In this document: one piece after another, positions 5,993-7,547 of the stretch
Numbering within the stretch: position 1 is the stretch's first letter
Layout of the letters: each line of letters opens with the position of its first letter
From: Gemmatimonadaceae bacterium
Lineage (GTDB): Bacteria; Gemmatimonadota; Gemmatimonadetes; Gemmatimonadales; Gemmatimonadaceae
DNA: 7,547 nt
Reading direction: 5' to 3'
Assembly (NCBI GenBank): GCA_019689955.1
Contig: JADGGM010000130.1
Span: 1 to 7,547 of the forward strand
Notes under the pieces: generated by a model
Seen by the model: the letters and a program-made list of their open reading frames with translations, nothing else
The model's database searches: none
What the model was told of the DNA's origin: nothing
Position numbers and translations under genes: made by a program

Positions 5993-6796
5993 TCACATGA
6001 CGATCCCGCCCCCCACGAGCAGCGTCTGCCCGGTGAGGAACGCGGCGCGAGGTGAGGCCAGGAAGACCGCCGCCGCGGCGACGTCTTCCGGCGTCCCCCA
6101 CCGCTTCAACGGTGTCGATGCGACGACGCGTTGGTAGTGTTCACGGTCCAGCTCGCTGCCGAACTCCGTCTCGATCCAGCCGGGGGCAAGGATGTTCACC
6201 CGCACGTCGGGCGCCACGGATCGGGCGAGCGACTTACTAAAGCTCAATATCCCACCTTTTGCGGCGGAAAACATCTCCGGGTTCCGGCCGCTCATCCCTG
6301 TGAGGGCGTGATCCCAGCTCATGTTCAGGATCACCCCGCCCGTACCCTGTTCGCGCATGATGCGGACCGCCTCCCAGGAGGCGAGCACGGTGCCTCGGAG
6401 GTCGACGGTGAGGAGGAGGTCGAGCTTCTCGATGATCGAGAGCGCGGCCCCGGCCCCGGTGAGGATGTCTGCGCCGGCGTTGTTGACCCAGACGTCGACG
6501 CGGCCGAAGGCGCTCCGCACGTCGTCGGCGAGCCGAGCGATGGAGGAAGGGTGCGCAAGGTCGAGCTGGAAGACGCGCGCCCGGCGCCCCAGCCGGCCGG
6601 CTTCCGCGGCGACCGCGTGCGCGGCGTCTTCCTCGGACCGATACGTGATGGCGACGTCGGCGCCGGCCCGAGCCATGGCGAGCGCGATCGCGCGCCCGAT
6701 GCCCGTCGAGGCACCCGTCACGACCACGATCGACCCGGCGAGCTCCGCGTCGGCGCCGGGCACGCGCAGCTCACCACCATCGATGGGGTGGGACAA
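5993..6796 (-). CDS. Atypical short-chain dehydrogenase/reductase, candidate pterin reductase
   Basis: A Rossmann-fold SDR of 267 residues, first gene of the operon. Seen: cofactor loop TGASTGIG (27-34); TYRS after strand 2 with Arg53 and no acidic residue, which suggests NADPH; Asp79 in QLDLAH; NNAG (105-108); NILAPGWIETEFG (201-213); and a C-terminus typical of classical SDRs (GQTLLVGGG, 256-264). The catalytic region is unusual. The expected Tyr of YxxxK is Phe176 (FSAAK, codon TTT), and the second Ser of the usual NxSS motif is Trp161 in NMSWDH. Lys180 is kept. The start is TTG at 6796 because AGGAGG (6804-6809) lies 7 bases upstream. The longer open frame to 6871 would cross the promoter. 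Its exact substrate is unknown. Reduction of dihydromethanopterin or another pterin step is a hypothesis from context. A generic 3-oxoacyl-ACP reductase label would be misleading given the altered triad. Confidence 0.85.
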   Translation of the reverse strand: MSHPIDGGELRVPGADAELAGSIVVVTGASTGIGRAIALAMARAGADVAITYRSEEDAAHAVAAEAGRLGRRARVFQLDLAHPSSIARLADDVRSAFGRVDVWVNNAGADILTGAGAALSIIEKLDLLLTVDLRGTVLASWEAVRIMREQGTGGVILNMSWDHALTGMSGRNPEMFSAAKGGILSFSKSLARSVAPDVRVNILAPGWIETEFGSELDREHYQRVVASTPLKRWGTPEDVAAAAVFLASPRAAFLTGQTLLVGGGIVM

Positions 6797-6803
6797 CCGG
6801 TTG

Positions 6804-6809
6804 CCTCCT
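6804..6809 (-). promoter_or_regulatory. Shine-Dalgarno site deciding the TTG start of the SDR
   Basis: On the minus strand the perfect AGGAGG lies 7 bases before TTG 6796. It is the reason for preferring this rare start codon over the upstream in-frame ATG at 6871, which sits inside the promoter region and lacks a comparable site. Confidence 0.75.
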
Positions 6810-6842
6810 GCAGGACGGTGAGGTAGCGTAACCTTCCCGTCG

Positions 6843-6871
6843 CTTATACGCGAGCTGGGGGACCGACACAA
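6843..6871 (-). promoter_or_regulatory. Sigma70-like promoter of the H4MPT operon
   Basis: Read on the minus strand, TTGTGT (6866-6871) is followed by exactly 17 bases and then TATAAG (6843-6848). The -10 matches the TATAAT consensus at five of six positions; the -35 keeps the TTG. Transcription would start near 6836, leaving a leader of about 40 bases before the TTG start codon. An AT-rich TATAAG in such GC-rich DNA is unlikely to be chance, but no experiment is implied. Confidence 0.55.
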
Positions 6872-6882
6872 GGGGGATGCAG

Positions 6883-7547
6883 GTGCGATTGCTCGTGAGC
6901 GTCGCCGATGCCGCCGAAGCGCGCGACGCGCTGGCCGGCGGGGCAGACATCATCGACGCGAAGGACCCTGCGCGCGGGGCGCTGGGCGCGGTGTCCGAGG
7001 GCGCGTTGCGCGCGATCGTCGACACGGTGCAGGGAGCCCGCCCGGTGAGCGCTGCGCTGGGGGATGCGAGCGACGAGCTGGAGATCGAGCGGGCGGCGCG
7101 CTCCGCCGCGGCGCACCGGCTCGCCTACGTGAAGGTGGGGTTCGCCGGGGTCGCAGATCCGCGGCCCGTGGAGGCGCTCATCGCCGCGGCGGTGCGCGGG
7201 GTGCGCATGGTGAGTGAGCGGAGCGGTGTGGTGGCGGTCGCCTACGCCGACGCGCCGCGCGCCGGCGCCGCCCCTCCGGAGACGATCGTCGAGGCCGCGG
7301 CGCGCGGCGGGGCGATCGGGGTACTCCTCGACACCGCGTTCAAGGACGGGGGCGGGGTGCTCGATCTGATGGACGAGGCAGCGATCCGCGCCTGGGCCGC
7401 GGCGGCGCGCGCGGCCGCGCTCACGGTAGGGCTCGCGGGGCAGCTCCGCGCCGCGGACCTCGCCACCGCGCGCGCGCTCGGTGCGGACCTGGTGGGCGTA
7501 CGCGGGGCCGCGTGCGAGGCGGGGGGAGGTGGCTCTTATGCGCCTCG
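6883..7547 (+). CDS. mfnB: (5-formylfuran-3-yl)methyl phosphate synthase (MfnB), 3' end beyond window
   Basis: This TIM-barrel, Schiff-base enzyme of methanofuran biosynthesis converts two glyceraldehyde-3-phosphates into the furan phosphate. The protein begins RLLVSVADAAEARDAL, followed by GGADIIDAKDPARGALG (19-35), AYVKVGFAG (81-89), GVLLDTAFKDGGG (146-158), VGLAGQL and GVRGAACEAGG, all hallmarks of the MfnB/DUF556 family. With GTG at 6883 as residue 1, lysines fall at 27, 84 and 154 and Asp at 150. As I recall, these match the active-site Lys27, Lys85, Lys155 and Asp151 of the Methanocaldococcus enzyme. GTG 6883 has AGGGGG (6871-6876) six bases upstream. The in-frame ATG at 6877 directly abuts that site and is less likely. 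About 220 residues are present with no stop; family members are about 235, so only the tail is missing. It is divergent from the H4MPT operon. Confidence 0.92.
   Translation, partial: MRLLVSVADAAEARDALAGGADIIDAKDPARGALGAVSEGALRAIVDTVQGARPVSAALGDASDELEIERAARSAAAHRLAYVKVGFAGVADPRPVEALIAAAVRGVRMVSERSGVVAVAYADAPRAGAAPPETIVEAAARGGAIGVLLDTAFKDGGGVLDLMDEAAIRAWAAAARAAALTVGLAGQLRAADLATARALGADLVGVRGAACEAGGGGSYAP
7525..7547 (+). other. Possible ribosome binding site and start of a following plus-strand gene
   Basis: GGAGG (about 7525-7529) is followed 8 bases later by ATG at 7538, in a different frame from mfnB; the visible codons are M-R-L. It would overlap the expected last codons of mfnB, like the coupled starts on the other strand. 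Only three codons are visible, so this is a weak call; another methanofuran or C1 gene would be the natural guess. Confidence 0.35.

Larger units (their letters stand above)
6797..6882. promoter_or_regulatory. Divergent intergenic region between the H4MPT operon and mfnB
   Basis: These 86 bases are the only sizeable non-coding gap and separate the TTG start of the SDR operon (minus strand) from mfnB (plus strand). The region contains the minus-strand promoter described separately, the AGGAGG of the SDR and the AGGGGG of mfnB. A TATACG on the plus strand at 6845-6850 overlaps the minus-strand -10 and could serve mfnB, but I see no convincing -35 about 17 bases before it. No clear operator repeat was found. 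Confidence 0.6.

Noticed and set aside
4207..6000. A 597-codon open frame on the plus strand
   Set aside because: It lies antisense to the DHPS-like and PCD genes, is dominated by Arg, Asp, His and Val as expected for an antisense GC-rich frame, and has no recognisable domain.
6797..6871. Longer SDR start at ATG 6871
   Set aside because: It would place the coding start over the promoter, lacks a Shine-Dalgarno, and adds a non-homologous leader; TTG 6796 has a perfect AGGAGG.
6877..6882. ATG 6877 as the mfnB start
   Set aside because: The AGGGGG abuts this ATG with no spacer; GTG 6883 has correct spacing and aligns the active-site lysine at position 27. The difference is only two residues.
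6844..7116. Minus-strand frames antisense to mfnB (also 6771-7025 and 7242-7466)
   Set aside because: The plus strand carries clear MfnB motifs throughout; these frames are antisense shadows.
1..7547. tRNA, rRNA, CRISPR, insertion sequence, attachment site or intrinsic terminator
   Set aside because: None seen: coding density is nearly complete, no direct-repeat array or transposase motif was noticed, and no GC hairpin followed by a T-run lies in any gap.

Overview
This is a very GC-rich (by eye around 70 %) bacterial window with no intergenic stretch over 100 bases. It is a biosynthetic island for the archaeal-type C1 carriers tetrahydromethanopterin (H4MPT) and methanofuran. The genes point to a bacterium that oxidises or detoxifies formaldehyde or other C1 units through the H4MPT/methanofuran route, such as a methylotroph or a GC-rich uncultivated lineage carrying this module. 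GTG/TTG starts, Shine-Dalgarno sites, a sigma70-like promoter and complete PabA/PabB/PabC argue for a bacterium, not an archaeon. The sequence alone does not fix the phylum.

Minus strand, 6796 down to 1: eight genes form one tightly packed operon. In transcription order they are: an atypical short-chain dehydrogenase (5993-6796, TTG start); a pterin-4a-carbinolamine dehydratase-like protein (5608-5970); a three-part dihydropteroate-synthase-like protein (4132-5580); PabB (2633-4135); PabA (1971-2636); PabC (1045-1974); a DUF447 protein (482-1048); and the N-terminal part of a GHMP-fold beta-ribofuranosylaminobenzene 5'-phosphate (RFAP) synthase (1-459, cut by the window edge). Four consecutive junctions, from the DHPS-like gene to DUF447, are 4-base ATGA or GTGA overlaps, and the other gaps are 22-27 bases.

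Plus strand, 6883 to the end: mfnB, encoding (5-formylfuran-3-yl)methyl phosphate synthase of methanofuran biosynthesis, runs divergently and is cut at its 3' end. The 86-base gap between the two units holds a good sigma70-like promoter for the operon (TTGTGT - 17 bp - TATAAG). A Shine-Dalgarno/ATG pair at the last bases suggests another plus-strand gene beginning there.

How the genes fit together (family knowledge plus inference): PabA/B/C turn chorismate into p-aminobenzoate (pABA). RFAP synthase condenses pABA with PRPP, and the DHPS-like protein probably joins the arylamine to the pterin. PCD, the SDR and DUF447 are likely accessory or unassigned steps, and two of them are plausible candidates for the pterin reduction step. 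mfnB supplies the partner cofactor methanofuran. The least explained parts are the SDR with altered catalytic residues, DUF447 and the PCD homologue.
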